NCBI GenBank assembly: GCA_020638675.1
Contig: JACKID010000002.1
Coordinates: 437,879 to 501,878 of the forward strand
DNA length: 64,000 bases
Reading direction: 5' to 3'
DNA from: Planctomycetota bacterium
GTDB taxonomy: Bacteria > Planctomycetota > UBA8742 > UBA2392
A program made the translations under genes and the position numbers. Below, piece after piece: positions 44,717 to 53,858 of the stretch. The stretch's first letter is position 1; every line of letters starts with the position of its first letter. Below the pieces are notes generated by a model that saw nothing but the letters and a program-made list of their open reading frames with translations, was not told the origin of the DNA and ran no database searches.

Positions 44717-44779
44717 TCGCACAGAGGGCACGGAGCACACAGAGAATGCACTCCGGGTGCTCTGTGGTCTCTGTGCGAG
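44717..44779. repeat. Intergenic inverted repeat, CACAGAG type, second copy
   Basis: TTCGCACAGAG at the left and CTCTGTGCGAG at the right form the outer arms, with GAGCAC/GTGCTC inside. CTCTGTGGTCTCTGTGCG (44760-44777) is the exact reverse complement of 30698-30715. It lies just after the glyA stop; the rest of 44553-44797 has no gene. Confidence 0.65.
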
Positions 44780-44797
44780 GCCGCCGTTGCTACTGAC

Positions 44798-46000
44798 CTA
44801 GCGCGATGCCAGCTCAATCATGAACTTGTGGGCGTCGTTGCTGACGTTTTCGCCGCTGATGGCCTTGTCGATCAGTTGCACGATCCTGGCCATGTCGGGC
44901 TCTTTGGCGCCGAGTGTTGTTACCAGTGGTGATCCCACGCGTATGCCTGACGTCTCCGTCACCGGCAGCGGGTCATACGGGATGAAATTCTTGTTCACGT
45001 AGATCGACTGCTCGCCGAGCATGCGCTCGATCTCGAGCCCGTTCTTGCCGGTGCCGGTGATGTCGACCATCACCATGTGGTTGTCCGTCCCGCCGGTCAG
45101 CACGCGGTAGCGCTTGGAGTTAATCTCCGTAAAGGCCTTGGCCATCGCCTGCGCGTTCTTGATCACCTGCTGGATGTACGTCTTGAACTCAGGGCGCGAC
45201 GCCTCTTCCAGCATCGCCGCCTTTGCCGCGATGATGTGCACCAGCGGGCCGCCCTGGCTGCCGGGGAACACGCCGCGGTCCACCTTGCTGGCCATCGCGG
45301 CCGTGCTCAGGATCATGCCGCCGCGCGGGCCGCGGATCGTCTTGTGCGTGCTCATGGTGACCGTGTCGGCCACGGGCACGGGGCTCTGGTGTTCGCCGGC
45401 CGCGACGAGGCCGCTGATATGCGCCACGTCGGCCATGAACTTGGCGCCGTGCTCGCGCGCCAGCGCGGCCATCTTCTTGAAGTCAATCGCGCGCGGGTAG
45501 CTGCTGGCACCGGTCACCACCAGCTTGATGTCGCCGTGCTCCTTGAGCAGGCGGGTGTACTCGTCCATGTCGATCAGCCCGGTGTCTTTGCTGACGCCGT
45601 AGTGGACGAACTTGTAGTACTTGCCCGAAGCGTTGAACGGCGCGCCGTGGCTGAGATGCCCGCCGTGCTCGAGTTTAAAGGCCAGCACCTTGTCGCCCGG
45701 CTTGATCAGCGCGAGGTAGCTGGCGAGGTTCGCCTGCGTGCCGCTGTGCGGCTGGACGTTGGCGTGCTCGGCCTTGAACAGGTTCTTGGCGAGGTCGATG
45801 GCGTGCTGCTCGATCTGGTCGGTGAACTCGCAGCCGCCGTACCAGCGCTTGCCCGGGTAGCCTTCCGCGTACTTGTTGGTGAACACCGTGCCCATGGTGT
45901 TCTTCACGTAGTCGCTGACGAAGTTCTCGCTGGCGATCAGGTTGATCGAGTGGGTCTGCCGCTCGCGCTCACGCGAGATCAACTCTTCGATGGTGGCCAT
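44798..46000 (-). CDS. glyA: Serine hydroxymethyltransferase
   Basis: 400 residues. The PLP lysine is Lys220 in TMSTHKTIRGPRGG; DVAH (191-194) supplies the cofactor Asp and the stacking His region; NKYAEGYPGKRWYGG (42-56) is the folate/substrate loop. The enzyme converts serine and tetrahydrofolate to glycine and methylene-tetrahydrofolate in the cytoplasm. GGGAG lies 6 nt before the ATG. The gene is followed by a CACAGAG-type inverted repeat and preceded by another repeat element; an aminotransferase gene lies upstream on the same strand. Confidence 0.96.
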   Translation of the reverse strand: MATIEELISRERERQTHSINLIASENFVSDYVKNTMGTVFTNKYAEGYPGKRWYGGCEFTDQIEQHAIDLAKNLFKAEHANVQPHSGTQANLASYLALIKPGDKVLAFKLEHGGHLSHGAPFNASGKYYKFVHYGVSKDTGLIDMDEYTRLLKEHGDIKLVVTGASSYPRAIDFKKMAALAREHGAKFMADVAHISGLVAAGEHQSPVPVADTVTMSTHKTIRGPRGGMILSTAAMASKVDRGVFPGSQGGPLVHIIAAKAAMLEEASRPEFKTYIQQVIKNAQAMAKAFTEINSKRYRVLTGGTDNHMVMVDITGTGKNGLEIERMLGEQSIYVNKNFIPYDPLPVTETSGIRVGSPLVTTLGAKEPDMARIVQLIDKAISGENVSNDAHKFMIELASR

Positions 46001-46011
46001 GGCCGCTCCCG

Positions 46012-46098
46012 CGGAAGTCAGAAGGACAAAGTGGGAAGGGCGAAGTGCCCAACACCGACAGCCACTTCTGACTCTTGACTTCGAACTTCAGACTTCCG
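46012..46098. repeat. Short inverted repeat with GAAGTC-type sequence
   Basis: CGGAAGTCAGAAG (46012-46024) and CTTCAGACTTCCG (46086-46098) are inverted copies with one mismatch. The right inner part repeats ACTTC/ACTC motifs (CTTCTGACTCTTGACTTC). It fills the gap between the aminotransferase stop and the glyA start. Confidence 0.55.
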
Positions 46099-46101
46099 GG
46101 C

Positions 46102-47241
46102 CTACAGAGCGGCGAACAGCCGCTCCAGGTCCCGGCTGGTGTTATACCAGTGCGGCGAAACACGCAAGATTGAGCCCCGGACGCTGACCGCGATCCCCTG
46201 CCCCTTCAGGAGGGCCAGCAGGTCCTCGGCCGCGAGCTTGCCGGTGCGCCGGATGCTGACGATCTGGCCGCGGCGCGGCTCGGGCCAGCTTTCGGCCAGC
46301 GGCTCGTAGCCGGCTTTGACCGCGCGTTCGCGTAGCTCGTTCGCCAGCTCAGTCACGCGCGCGCCGATCTTCTCGCGCCCGATGTCGTTCTGCAGATTCA
46401 TGGCCTCGCGCAGGGCATAGACCTGCGGCAACGACGTCGCCCCCACCTGGAAGCGCGCCGCGCCGGGGGCCAGCGGCTGCTCAAGCCAGTTGAAGTCGAA
46501 CGGTGACTCCACGCTGTATGTGCCGAGCGTGTGGGGCGTCAGCCGGTCGAGCGCGAATTCGCGCACGTACAGTACGCCGATCGAGTCGAGCCCGTTGAGG
46601 AACTTGCGGCTGGCGAACGTCGCGAACTGGCAGCCCACCTTCTCCATATCCACGGGCATGGCACCGATCGCCTGCACCGCGTCGATCGCGCACAGCACGT
46701 TGCGTTTGCCGCACTCGCGCGCCAGCGCATGCACGTCCATGCGGTAGCCGCTGCGGAAATCCACCCAGCTTGCGGCGACCAGCTTGGTCCTGTCGGTGAT
46801 TGCGGCGACCAGATCCTCGGCCGGCATGGAGCCGTCTTCGCGTGGCGGCACCAAAGTGACCTCGACGCCTCGGCGCCTGAGGTCAAGCAACGCGCGCGTC
46901 ACGCCGGGGTAGTCGTCGCGCGGGGCGACGCAGTGGTCGCCCGGCTTCCAGTCAATGCCGAGCGCAATGCGCGTGAAGGCGTCGCTGGCATTGGCCAGAA
47001 ACTGGACCTCGGACTCGCCCGCTCCCACAAACGCCGCGAACTCTTTCTTCGCGCCGTACCAGGTTGCTTCCCACTCGTCCCAGTTGTTGACGCCGCTGGC
47101 CGACAGCCCGTCGATGTAGCCCTTCGCCGCCGCGGCCGCGCGCGAGCTGATCGGCCCGCGCCACGCATTGTTCAGGTACGCCCCGGCGCGCGTAACCGGA
47201 AACAGCTCGTGCCGCTCAGTTTCGCTCAGAAGTTCGGACAT
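46102..47241 (-). CDS. Class V aminotransferase-like PLP enzyme
   Basis: 379 residues. The layout is that of aminotransferase class V: NNAWRGP near the start, DAFTRIALG for phosphate contacts, AIDAVQAIGAMP with Asp187 (pyridine N), and Lys213 in FASRKFLNG as the likely Schiff-base lysine. The family includes cysteine desulfurases, kynureninase and isopenicillin N epimerase-like proteins; the absence of an active-site Cys loop argues against a desulfurase. The substrate is unknown. It is transcribed toward glyA with 101 bases between. Confidence 0.8.
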   Translation of the reverse strand: MSELLSETERHELFPVTRAGAYLNNAWRGPISSRAAAAAKGYIDGLSASGVNNWDEWEATWYGAKKEFAAFVGAGESEVQFLANASDAFTRIALGIDWKPGDHCVAPRDDYPGVTRALLDLRRRGVEVTLVPPREDGSMPAEDLVAAITDRTKLVAASWVDFRSGYRMDVHALARECGKRNVLCAIDAVQAIGAMPVDMEKVGCQFATFASRKFLNGLDSIGVLYVREFALDRLTPHTLGTYSVESPFDFNWLEQPLAPGAARFQVGATSLPQVYALREAMNLQNDIGREKIGARVTELANELRERAVKAGYEPLAESWPEPRRGQIVSIRRTGKLAAEDLLALLKGQGIAVSVRGSILRVSPHWYNTSRDLERLFAAL

Positions 47242-47268
47242 GCCGGAGTTATAGCGCCTTGCCGCGTA

Positions 47269-48453
47269 CTATCCATCGGGCTGGGTGGCCCGCGCGCCGA
47301 CCGGTATTTCGTACCCGGGCGGGACGGCGAACGGCTCGATCCCCCTGCGGTTGCAGACCATTCGCATCTCGCTCACCCTGCCCTCGAACCCGCCGAGCGT
47401 GGCGAGGTCCGGGCATTCCTGCACCGCGGCCTGCCATTCGGCACGCGCCTGCGGAATCCTTCCCGCGAGGCATAGCCCGCAGGCGAGGCGCAGTCGGGCA
47501 TGGGTCGCGTTTTGCCAATCGTGCATTTCCTCGGCGATGGTCCGCGCTTCGGCCAGCAGCTCAATGGCTTCCTCGTGTCGTTCCAGTTCCAGCAGGACCG
47601 CCGCCTTGCACGACAACGCGGCGGAGCTGTAGCGCGTGTGGCGGCCCAGCGTGTTCAACTGCGCCACGGCCTCGGAGGCCGCGTCCAGCGCCTCATGCAG
47701 CTTGCCCATGTACAGCAGCGTGGTTGAAAGCTGCGACAGGAAGAAGGCGACGCCGGCGGTGTTGCCGCCGCGCCGGTGGATCGCGATCGCCCGCAGCGTG
47801 TAGCGGTACGCCCGCCGGTAGTCGCCGTCGCGGCCGAACTGCAGGCCCTGGTTGCCCAGGGCGATGCCTGCGGGAACCCAGTCGCGTGCCCGGTACGCGA
47901 TGCGAAACGAGCGCCGGTTCAGGCGGTCGTGCTTCTCCCCGCTGTAGAAACCGGCAAGATAATGAAGCGCCGTGGCGACCCTACCCGGATACCCGATCCT
48001 TCGCGCAAACCGCAGCAGCCTCATGGCGTGCGCGAACGCTGCATCCCGGTCAGCTACGAACTGCCGCGTCCAGATGAACAGGTACTGCAGGCTCATGGCG
48101 ACTTCGGCGTCCGAGCCGATCTCCGCCAGCCGTCCATACATGCGCACCACCGCGGCGTGATCGTGCGTCCTGCTCGCGTGCTCGCCCCCGAGCCGGCAGA
48201 AACGCCGCTCCGCATCTGGGTCGCCCTCGCCCGACACCGCCGCCAGACGCAGATGGTCCGCGATCTCGACCGCGACCGGCGCAAGCGCCGTGTCGCCGCC
48301 CGGGTGCAGAGATTCCATGGCCCGCGCGGCACAAAGGTGCTGCAACGCGCGCTCGGCGGGCGGTTGCAAGTCGTACGCCGCATCGCGGACCAGCGCGTGG
48401 GCAAACAGGTAGGCCTGCTCTGCATTCGGCATGGGTGCATTAAAGAAACCCAC
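47269..48453 (-). CDS. TPR protein resembling the C-terminal part of STAND/AAA regulators
   Basis: 394 residues from GTG 48453; ATG 48432 is an alternative, and neither has a clear ribosome binding site. The N terminus (YLFAHALVRDAAYDLQPPAERALQHL) is the segment that in larger cyclase-ATPase or kinase-ATPase proteins joins the ATPase to its TPR domain. The rest is TPR-like (for example LLELERHEEAIELLAEARTI). No cyclase, kinase or Walker motif remains, so it is either a truncated regulator or a stand-alone adaptor. It begins 13 bases after the stop of the CTERM protein gene and so probably shares its transcript. Confidence 0.65.
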   Translation of the reverse strand: MGFFNAPMPNAEQAYLFAHALVRDAAYDLQPPAERALQHLCAARAMESLHPGGDTALAPVAVEIADHLRLAAVSGEGDPDAERRFCRLGGEHASRTHDHAAVVRMYGRLAEIGSDAEVAMSLQYLFIWTRQFVADRDAAFAHAMRLLRFARRIGYPGRVATALHYLAGFYSGEKHDRLNRRSFRIAYRARDWVPAGIALGNQGLQFGRDGDYRRAYRYTLRAIAIHRRGGNTAGVAFFLSQLSTTLLYMGKLHEALDAASEAVAQLNTLGRHTRYSSAALSCKAAVLLELERHEEAIELLAEARTIAEEMHDWQNATHARLRLACGLCLAGRIPQARAEWQAAVQECPDLATLGGFEGRVSEMRMVCNRRGIEPFAVPPGYEIPVGARATQPDG

Positions 48454-48466
48454 CCGCGCGTGCGCC

Positions 48467-49450
48467 CTAGTTCATTCGCCGCCTTCTGCGGGCCAGCGCC
48501 CAACCCGCCACGGCGGCGAGGGTCGCGGGCAGCGAGCCGCCGGCGCCGGAAGTGCAGCCCTGCTGCTCCCCGCTGACGCCGCCGGTGTCCTTCTGCTTTG
48601 CCGGCGCGCGCATCCCGACCACCCGGACGTTGCCGCTGACACACAGGTTCCAGTCCGCGTAGACGAAGCCCGCCTGGGGCGAGATTCCGATCGTGACCTC
48701 GGCCAGCCCGGTTTGCGCGGGGATCGTCACGAGGTGCGGCACACCCGGGACCGAGTAGATGTTGCCGCCTGGGTCCGAGTCGACAAACAACGCGCCGCGC
48801 CCGCCCATGCCGTCCGGCCAGCGCATCACGATGTCGTTCACACCCTGGGCCGAGCACTCCAGCCGCACGTCGGCCGACTGCGGCGTCGGCCCGAAGTCGA
48901 GCGTGACGAACGTGCCCGTGTTGTTTGCTACGCCCCAGTTGATGAAGGTCGCCGCGATGTCGGCCTCGAGCGAGCGAACGGGAAAACCGCTGGTGACCCA
49001 CGGGCGATCGGTCTGCGTGTAGCCAAGCACGTTGCCGCCGCTGAGCGTCATGCTGAACGCGTAGTCGACGACCATGGCCGGATCGATGGTGTTCTCCAGC
49101 CGCAGCACCAACGGGTGCACGCCGGTTCGCGCAGGCGTGGTCCACTGCGCCGTGTTGTTTGCGCCCGGCATCACCTGCTGCACGGAGATGTGGCTGCCCT
49201 GATTGAGCACGTAGGCGTCCCAGTCGATCCACTCGAACAGGAAGGTCGGTCCGGACAGTGAAATCACGTCCACGCCGGCGGTGATCGCCTGCGGCGTAGA
49301 GCCGTAGTCCACGTCAATGCGGACGGTGTGCCAGTCGTTGGTGTTGAAGGTGCCCGTCACCGGCGAGCCGACGCTCTGCGCACGCAGGGCCCCGGCGGCA
49401 AGCGCCGCCAGCATACAAATGGAGACAAAACGGAGTGTTTGACAGAGCAT
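48467..49450 (-). CDS. Secreted beta-rich protein with Cys-containing C-terminal sorting tail
   Basis: 327 residues. The signal peptide ends LRAQ. The middle is Thr/Asn/Gly-rich beta structure with no catalytic motif that I recognise. The C terminus reads GCTSGAGGSLPATLAAVAGWALARRRRRMN in parts: a Gly-Cys motif, a hydrophobic helix and an Arg cluster, as in MYXO-CTERM or Synerg-CTERM type sorting signals that are cut and anchored after export. Two other proteins in the window (55385-57070 and 60191-64000) carry the same kind of tail. Function unknown; surface location likely. Confidence 0.7.
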   Translation of the reverse strand: MLCQTLRFVSICMLAALAAGALRAQSVGSPVTGTFNTNDWHTVRIDVDYGSTPQAITAGVDVISLSGPTFLFEWIDWDAYVLNQGSHISVQQVMPGANNTAQWTTPARTGVHPLVLRLENTIDPAMVVDYAFSMTLSGGNVLGYTQTDRPWVTSGFPVRSLEADIAATFINWGVANNTGTFVTLDFGPTPQSADVRLECSAQGVNDIVMRWPDGMGGRGALFVDSDPGGNIYSVPGVPHLVTIPAQTGLAEVTIGISPQAGFVYADWNLCVSGNVRVVGMRAPAKQKDTGGVSGEQQGCTSGAGGSLPATLAAVAGWALARRRRRMN

Positions 49451-49579
49451 TGCAATCCTCTTGTCGGGGAACTGCAGGGGATCAAGAGGACCGCCCCAAG
49501 CGCATCAAAGTCTACCACACAATTCGGGCACAGCCAAAATTGCGCTGCGGCGTGCGCCGGGTCGACTTATGCTCTGGCC

Positions 49580-50677
49580 ATGGGTGAACAAACCGAAATG
49601 CGCAGGCGCGAGGCCGACGAAAGCGATCGGCGCGCGCCCGTCGGCTCCGTGCCCGGCACGCTGGTCGAGGACGAAAGCGCCCAGCCGACGCGCATGCTGG
49701 TGGTCGACTACGGGCCGGAGCATGTCGAAGAGATCGAGATCCAGGACCCGTACGACCTCAAGAAGTACATCGACAAGGAATCCGTCACCTGGGTGGACGT
49801 CGCGGGCTTCCGCAACATCGGCAGGATCAAGCAGCTCGCCGAGTTGCTGGACATCCATCCGCTGGCGCTCGCCGACGCCATCAACGTGCCGCAGCGCGCC
49901 AAGGCCGAGGCCTACCCGGACTACCTGTTCATCGTCACTCACGCGCCGGAGTTCGAAGACGGCAGCGAGTGCTACACCGAGCAGGTGAGCGTGCTGTTCG
50001 GCAATCACTTCGTGCTGACCTTCCAGGAACGGCCGAAGGATGACCTGTTCAAGCCGCTGCGCGAGCGCATCCGCAGCAAGCGCGGGCTGATCCGCGGAAA
50101 GCCCTCTTCCTACCTGGGCTACGCGATCATCGACCGCATCACGGACGAATACTTCCCGATCCTTGACGAGTACGAGGATCGGCTCGACGCCCTGGAGAAG
50201 CGCATCCTGGCCAGCGATGACGATGCGGTCGCGGACCTGTACGCGGTCAAGCATGACGTGTTCGACCTGCGGCGCAGCATCGATACGCACAGGGACAGCC
50301 TGAACACGCTGCTGCACCTGAACGTGCCGTACCTGACCGACGAGGTGAAGCTGTTCCTGCGCGACTGCCACGACCACGCGACGAGTCAAAGCCAGCTGTG
50401 CCAGAGCCTGCAGGACTACGCCGTCAGCCTGCGCGAGCTGCTGACGGCCGAGCAGGCCCAGCGCATGAACGAGGTGATGAAGGTGCTGACCATCATGGCC
50501 ACCATCTTCATGCCGCTCAGCTTCTTCGCCGGCGTGTACGGGATGAACTTCGACACCACCAAGCCCGGCAACATGCCCGAGCTCGGCATGGCCTACGGCT
50601 ACTGGATCTACTGGGGCTGCATGGCGGCCGTGGTAATCGCCATGCTGTTCTGGTTCCGCCGCCGCAAATGGATCTAG
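49580..50677 (+). CDS. corA: CorA-family magnesium/cobalt transporter
   Basis: 365 residues from ATG 49580; the longer frame from 49328 crosses the neighbour. The soluble funnel domain is followed by two C-terminal helices (about 303-321 and 338-357) and the YGMNF loop (320-324), the GMN selectivity motif of CorA. It ends with a short basic tail (FRRRKWI). CorA pentamers let Mg2+ (and Co2+/Ni2+) into the cytoplasm under control of intracellular Mg2+. Downstream is a GATTTTG tandem repeat and then the RAYT element. Confidence 0.92.
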   Translation: MGEQTEMRRREADESDRRAPVGSVPGTLVEDESAQPTRMLVVDYGPEHVEEIEIQDPYDLKKYIDKESVTWVDVAGFRNIGRIKQLAELLDIHPLALADAINVPQRAKAEAYPDYLFIVTHAPEFEDGSECYTEQVSVLFGNHFVLTFQERPKDDLFKPLRERIRSKRGLIRGKPSSYLGYAIIDRITDEYFPILDEYEDRLDALEKRILASDDDAVADLYAVKHDVFDLRRSIDTHRDSLNTLLHLNVPYLTDEVKLFLRDCHDHATSQSQLCQSLQDYAVSLRELLTAEQAQRMNEVMKVLTIMATIFMPLSFFAGVYGMNFDTTKPGNMPELGMAYGYWIYWGCMAAVVIAMLFWFRRRKWI

Positions 50678-50678
50678 C

Positions 50679-50703
50679 GATTTTGGATTTTGGATTTTGG
50701 ATT
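50679..50703 (+). repeat. GATTTTG heptamer tandem
   Basis: Three perfect GATTTTG units followed by a partial fourth (GATT), just after the corA stop. It abuts the left end of the RAYT-containing element. Confidence 0.75.
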
Positions 50704-50811
50704 CAACCGCAACTGCACCACGCCAAGTCGCGAAGAGCGCCAAGACGCCACAAGGTCAGTGGTAGGTCGAAACAACGTGGTGTCATGAAACACCGTGGTG
50801 CCATCATGAGT

Positions 50812-50846
50812 TTGCAGCCTGCGAAGCAGGCGTCACGATCTTAGCC
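50812..50846. repeat. Perfect 35-bp inverted repeat, left copy (right copy 51461-51495)
   Basis: Every base matches the reverse complement of 51461-51495. Each arm contains a small hairpin, GCCTGC-GAA-GCAGGC, followed by GTCACGATCTTAGCC. The inner REP-like pair (50902-50924 with 51384-51406) has the analogous hairpin GCCCGC/GCGGGC and matches at 22 of 23 positions. Confidence 0.85.
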
Positions 50847-50939
50847 TGGGGCGCCAAGGCCTAAGGCCGCGAAGCCCCAGGTGCACTCGCACAGATATCA
50901 CGAGCCCGCGCAGCGGGCGGCCGACACGGAGGTGATGCG

Positions 50940-51382
50940 ATGTCCCAGACCTACACCCGCCTGCTCTACCACATCGTGTTCTCGACCAAAGAACGACGCC
51001 CGCTGATTGAGCCGTCGTTGAAGCAACCCCTCTCCATCCATACATGGGCGGCATCGTCAAGCGGTTGGGCGGCTTGCCGATGAGAATTGGCGGCGTCGCC
51101 GACCACGTGCATCTCTTGGCGTCAATCCCTGCGACGGTTGCGGTCTCGGACTTCATGCGGGATCTGAAGTCTGGGTCTTCGAAGTGGGCGCGCGAGCGTG
51201 TGCCGCGATTCGAGTGGCAGCGCGGATTCGCGGCGTTCACGGTCAACCAGTCGATCGTGGACGACGTGGTACGCTACATCGACGCGCAGGAACAACATCA
51301 CGCGAAGCACGATTTCATTGCGGAACTGAAACAGATGCTTGAGCTGAACAACGTCGAGTTTGACCCGCGCTATCTGGCATGA
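50940..51382 (+). pseudogene. REP-associated / IS200-like transposase, frameshifted
   Basis: From ATG 50940 (GGAGGTGATGCG upstream) the frame reads MSQTYTRLLYHIVFSTKERR PLIEPSLKQPL, then breaks. The family's continuation HPYMGGIVKRLGG appears in the +2 frame, and the rest runs to 51382. A TC duplication in CCCCTCTCCAT (about 51027-51037) explains the shift. The downstream part has the HUH motif (ADHVHLLAS), DLKSGSSKW, and YIDAQEQHH containing the likely catalytic Tyr, so this is a Y1 single-strand transposase of the RAYT/IS200 type. ATG 51044 alone would give a 112-residue protein lacking the first strands. A sequencing error is possible. Confidence 0.75.
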
Positions 51383-51585
51383 CTCGGCCGCCCGCTTCGC
51401 GGGCTTGGAATGCGGGCGAACGGGACCTATGGCTCCGCGCGCTCTGCGCTTGTCGCCATAGGCTAAGATCGTGACGCCTGCTTCGCAGGCTGCAACTGGA
51501 TGATGAAACCAGGCTACTTCGAACTGTCACGGCCCTCGTGGCGTCGTGGCGGTCGTTGCGCCGTGGCGTGAGGCGGTTAATCAAC

Positions 51586-51609
51586 AAGGGCCGACTTTTG
51601 TCGGCCCTT
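51586..51609 (-). terminator. Hairpin terminator of the secretin gene
   Basis: Perfect 10-bp arms AAGGGCCGAC (51586-51595) and GTCGGCCCTT (51600-51609), loop TTTT; minus-strand TTGTTGATT follows. It lies 17 bases beyond the secretin stop. Confidence 0.75.
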
Positions 51610-51626
51610 GTGCTTGGCGTGCCTGG

Positions 51627-53747
51627 CTATTTCTCTTTGACCTTCAGCCCCTGGTAGTCGAAGTGGCGGTCGGCCGTGCCCGGGGGCGGGTTGTGGTCCT
51701 TCTCGTAGTCGTCGTATGCGTCCTTGAAGAACTCGTCCTTCTGCGGGGTGCGCATCTTCTTGGTGTCGCTTTCGGCGTCGTGGAGCTTCTGGTAGCTCAG
51801 CTCCTTGTAGTCATCGAAGTTGGCGTCCTTGAGAATCTTCGGGCGCAGGAAGATGTACAGGTTCGTGCGGCGCTCAACCGTGCGCTGGCTCTTGAACAGC
51901 TCGCCGATCAGCGGGATGTCGCCCAGCAGCGGAATCTTGTTCACCGTCTTGCTGCTGGTGCTGCTCTTGAGACCGCCCACCACCACGGTGCTGCTGTCCG
52001 GCACGGTCACGAAGGTCGTGATGCGGCGGCGCTGGCGGGGCGGTGACACACCCGGCGTGGCGCTTTCGCCCGTGAAGTTGGTGATGTCGAGGTCGAGCTC
52101 AAGCGTGATGTAGCCGTCCTGGCTGATCTGCGGCGTCACGTTCATGGTGATACCGGCCTCGACGAAGTCGCCGGCCGACGTCGTGGTGCCCTGGCCGGTG
52201 CCGAGGTTGTTCAACTGCACGAGCTGGATTTCCTGCTGGATCTCGATCGTCGCCTGCTCATTGTCGTTGGTGATCAGCATCGGCTGCTGCAGCACGTTGG
52301 TGTCCGCCTGCGTTTTCAGGAAGCGCACGAGCAGCGGGATGTCGAAGGCGGTTCCTTTATTGAGAGTGAGCAGACCGCCCTGGCCGAAGATCGGGTTGCG
52401 GCCTGCGGGCACGCCGCCGCCGGTGCCGATCGGCACGCCCGAGCTGTCCACGATCTCGCTGAAGCCGAAGCTGGTGCCAAAGCTGGCACGCGGCTCGGTG
52501 GACTTGTTGGCGAAGCCGTCGACGGTCGCCACTTCGACGCCGAACTGGAAGTCGTCGTCGTCCGTGACCTCGAGAATCGCCGCCTCAATCATCACCTGCG
52601 GGCGGCGCACGTCGAGCTTGTCGATCACCTTCTGGATTTCGTTGTAGTCGTTCGGCGTGGCGATCACGAGCAGGCTGTTGGTGCCCGCGTCCGGCACGAT
52701 CACCGGCGCGTTGGCGTCGTTGGTGCCGATCACGCCCGGCTGGCCCGGCACGCCCGGCTGGTTGCTGGGCAAGCCGCTGCCGAGCACGTCGTTCAGCACG
52801 CCGGAAAGGTCTTCGGCCTGTACGTTCTTGCACTGGTAGTAGTGGATCTTGCCGGTGGTGCTGGCGCCCGGTATGGGGATGTCCAGCTTGGCGACCAGGT
52901 CGCGCACCAGCTCAATGCCCGCGTCGTAGCCCGTCACCATGATGGCGTTGACGTAGGGCGCGACTTCAACGCGCACCAGCGTCTCATCATCAGGGCTGCC
53001 CGGGCGGCGCGGCACGGCCTGCAGAAGCTGCTGGCGCTGGGTCAAAAGGCTGTTGACGCTGTCAACCAGGTCGGCCGCGTCGATGTTGTCGATGTTGATG
53101 ACCTCAAGCCGCGGGCTGCGCGGCGGCTGGTCCATCAACTGGATGATCTGCGCCAGACGCCGGATGTTGTAGCTGTAGTCGGCGATAATGAGGCTGTTGA
53201 TGCCCGCGATCGGGTTCACGACGCCGCCCTGGCGGGTCGTCAGGTTCTGCAACGCGCCGCGGACCGCGTTGGCTTCGGCGTACTTCAGGTTGACCACCAG
53301 CGTTACGAAGTCGGCTGTGGTGTCGGTCCACTCGGCGAGGTTGTCGAGCAGCACAACGTTGTTGCTCTGGGTGATTGCCTCGGCGGCCGGGATGATCTCG
53401 TAGAACTTGACCGACTGGCTGCTGTCTTCACCGAACGGCGCAAGAATCAGGCGGAACTGCTTCAGGAACGTCTGCAGCACGCTGAACATGGCCGTCGGGG
53501 GCACCGGCACGCCTTCGCGAGGGGCGACGATCGTGACGTTGCCGCTGAGCTTTTTCGGATCGTAAAGGAATTTGATCTTCTGGTACTCGGCCGTGAGCTG
53601 GATCATTTCGGACAACGGAATGTCTTCCATGACGCCACGGAGCAGCAGTACGGGCTCATCGCCGGCTGCAGGTGCGGGGGCGGGCTGTGCGTTGACGGCG
53701 GTTGCGCCCAGCGCGAGGGAGATCAGAAGCAGAAGGATTCTGCGCAT
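51627..53747 (-). CDS. Type II secretion/type IV pilus-type secretin (GspD-like)
   Basis: 706 residues. The signal peptide ends VNAQ. Several N-type domains follow (about 35-370); the repeated (I/V)NS(L/I)(L/I)IADYS... and TNSLLVIATPNDYNEI segments are N1/N2-type. The secretin core has VPDSSTVVVGGL and IPLLGDIPLIGELFK, then RTNLYIFLRPKIL, the standard membrane-inserting end. The protein would form the outer-membrane channel for folded exoproteins or pili. A charged C-terminal tail of about 55 residues resembles an S domain used for pilotin docking. It stands alone, without other gsp or pil genes in the window. Confidence 0.88.
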   Translation of the reverse strand: MRRILLLLISLALGATAVNAQPAPAPAAGDEPVLLLRGVMEDIPLSEMIQLTAEYQKIKFLYDPKKLSGNVTIVAPREGVPVPPTAMFSVLQTFLKQFRLILAPFGEDSSQSVKFYEIIPAAEAITQSNNVVLLDNLAEWTDTTADFVTLVVNLKYAEANAVRGALQNLTTRQGGVVNPIAGINSLIIADYSYNIRRLAQIIQLMDQPPRSPRLEVINIDNIDAADLVDSVNSLLTQRQQLLQAVPRRPGSPDDETLVRVEVAPYVNAIMVTGYDAGIELVRDLVAKLDIPIPGASTTGKIHYYQCKNVQAEDLSGVLNDVLGSGLPSNQPGVPGQPGVIGTNDANAPVIVPDAGTNSLLVIATPNDYNEIQKVIDKLDVRRPQVMIEAAILEVTDDDDFQFGVEVATVDGFANKSTEPRASFGTSFGFSEIVDSSGVPIGTGGGVPAGRNPIFGQGGLLTLNKGTAFDIPLLVRFLKTQADTNVLQQPMLITNDNEQATIEIQQEIQLVQLNNLGTGQGTTTSAGDFVEAGITMNVTPQISQDGYITLELDLDITNFTGESATPGVSPPRQRRRITTFVTVPDSSTVVVGGLKSSTSSKTVNKIPLLGDIPLIGELFKSQRTVERRTNLYIFLRPKILKDANFDDYKELSYQKLHDAESDTKKMRTPQKDEFFKDAYDDYEKDHNPPPGTADRHFDYQGLKVKEK

Positions 53748-53858
53748 ACCATTACTCCAAGGAGTGTTGCAGCGTGTTTGTCTACGCGTAAAACGATGCC
53801 CGTGCCCACGAGTTGGGGAATTTCGGCCCGGGTTTACCGCTTCTGGCCCGTTTCGCCT

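Larger units (their letters stand above)
50704..51578. mobile_element. RAYT / IS200-like element with nested inverted repeats
   Basis: A disrupted Y1 transposase gene (50940-51382) lies inside three nested inverted pairs. Outermost are imperfect CACGCC/GGCGTG-rich ends (about 50704-50754 and 51530-51578), then perfect 35-bp arms (50812-50846 and 51461-51495), then REP-like hairpins (50902-50924 and 51384-51406). It fills the gap between corA and the secretin gene. Such flanking hairpins are the mark of REP-associated tyrosine transposases. Confidence 0.65.
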
